From Bdellovibrionaceae bacterium UBA6776 (GTDB lineage Bacteria > Bdellovibrionota > Bdellovibrionia > Bdellovibrionales > UBA1609): DNA of 6,417 nt. Location of the stretch: assembly GCA_002453155.1 (NCBI GenBank), contig DKGG01000056.1:5487-11903 (forward strand), read 5' to 3'. A program made the translations under genes and the position numbers. The notes beneath the pieces were generated by a model, which did not search any database, had not been told where the DNA came from, and saw only the letters and a list, made by a program, of their open reading frames with translations. Shown one piece after another: positions 5,762-6,417 of the stretch (positions within the stretch are counted from its first letter, which is position 1; each line of letters opens with the position of its first letter).

Positions 5762-6394
5762 ATGTCGAGAATCATTCTTTTGGTTTCTATTTTCTTCACT
5801 GGATCTTTTGCTCAAGCCAGTTCCTATGCGGAAGATCTCTTTTCTCCGGCACCATCCGCTGCTTTTGAAAACTGGTCGAAATACAAATTCTGCACAGGAT
5901 CAGGTTTGAAATTTTACATCTTGGAAGACACAAAAGATTTCTTCTTTGAAGATCGGGATTTTGTTCATCTGGCAAAAGATTCCGATAAGGACGGGGTTTA
6001 CACTTTGATGGGAATGAACTCCAAGGATCTGAATGCCATTGTGGGCCCGGAAACGGAAGCCAGCAAAGATCTCATCCTAAAAGCCTATGCGGATGGGCTT
6101 AAAAACACGATGCTTATCATGGCTCTTGGGATGGTGGGCCCGAGCTCGGATGGGGAAAAGTTGTGGAACGAATTTAAAGATGAAATCATTCTTAACAAAA
6201 TCCGAGAAAACCCCTACTCCAAAGAACAACTCTGGAACGAGCTCCTAAGCTACCCTAAAGACGCAATTCCAGCAATCAAAGACCTTGCAAATACCCGATT
6301 TAAAATTCTTTCTGAAATGCCTGAAGAGGTAGAGCTTGAGTTTCAAAAAGGTTCAGAAATCGAACATGCCACCGTGAAGTGCCGAACTGAATAA
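5762..6394 (+). CDS. Small secreted or periplasmic protein of unknown function
   Basis: I do not recognise this 210-residue protein. It begins with a Sec signal peptide (MSR, then a hydrophobic stretch) with probable cleavage after AQA at residue 19. The mature part, about 190 residues, is acidic with aromatic-rich early segments and helical-looking stretches from about 98 to 185. Only two cysteines occur, Cys44 near the N-terminus and Cys207 near the C-terminus, placed to form one disulfide. DSDKDG (73-78) resembles the start of a calcium-binding EF-hand or dockerin loop, but position 12 is Gly, not Glu, so calcium binding is doubtful. AGGAGG ten bases upstream supports the ATG. It is separated from the dehydrogenase gene by 117 bases with a strong hairpin, so it is probably transcribed alone. 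There is no lipobox, so the periplasm or exterior is the expected location. Confidence 0.75.
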   Translation: MSRIILLVSIFFTGSFAQASSYAEDLFSPAPSAAFENWSKYKFCTGSGLKFYILEDTKDFFFEDRDFVHLAKDSDKDGVYTLMGMNSKDLNAIVGPETEASKDLILKAYADGLKNTMLIMALGMVGPSSDGEKLWNEFKDEIILNKIRENPYSKEQLWNELLSYPKDAIPAIKDLANTRFKILSEMPEEVELEFQKGSEIEHATVKCRTE

Positions 6395-6396
6395 CC

Positions 6397-6417
6397 TTCC
6401 TCTTCCTCTTCCTCTTC
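6397..6417 (+). repeat. TTCCTC hexanucleotide tandem repeat (truncated by window end)
   Basis: Three full TTCCTC units and half of a fourth are visible, beginning two bases after the stop codon of the small secreted protein and running off the window. The tract is pure pyrimidine on this strand. Its full copy number is unknown. On the other strand it would read as Glu-only or Lys/Arg repeats if a minus-strand gene ended here, which cannot be judged. Confidence 0.7.

Overview
The window looks like chromosomal DNA of a Bdellovibrio-type predatory bacterium or relative (Bdellovibrionota). This rests on roughly balanced base composition, a lipoprotein whose signal peptide ends in the F-Q-N-C-S pattern common in that group, and a high density of exported proteins. 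The assignment is inferred from style; no ribosomal or marker gene is present. No RNA gene, insertion sequence, integrase or CRISPR array was found.

Layout. Positions 109-930 and 1039-1836 (+) are two tandem paralogous genes for exported proteins with a type IV pilin-like N-terminus. They share a conserved first ~180 residues, a divergent middle, and a C-terminal cysteine module. All eight cysteines correspond one to one. Their leaders are also related, so the duplicated unit includes upstream DNA. Positions 1837-2122 are non-coding. A secreted trypsin/V8-fold serine protease follows at 2123-2827 (+). It converges on a lipoprotein gene at 2970-4364 (-), whose C-terminal half resembles the EF-hand-containing domain of very large RTX/haemolysin-type calcium-binding proteins. 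A rho-independent terminator for the lipoprotein gene lies between the two. After a divergent intergenic region comes a zinc-dependent, probably NADPH-linked alcohol dehydrogenase/aldehyde reductase of the YahK type (4595-5644, +). Next are a strong hairpin and a small secreted protein of unknown function (5762-6394, +). The window ends inside a TTCCTC hexanucleotide repeat.

How the genes relate. Five of the six proteins carry export signals; only the YahK-like enzyme is cytoplasmic. Apart from the pilin-like pair, the genes appear to be separate transcription units. The pilin-like proteins, protease and calcium-site lipoprotein could all act at the cell surface or in the periplasm, but nothing here shows that they act together. 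The most unusual item is the pilin-like pair: both lack Glu5, both have eight matched cysteines, and both contain poly-C tracts where slippage would open a different C-terminal frame.
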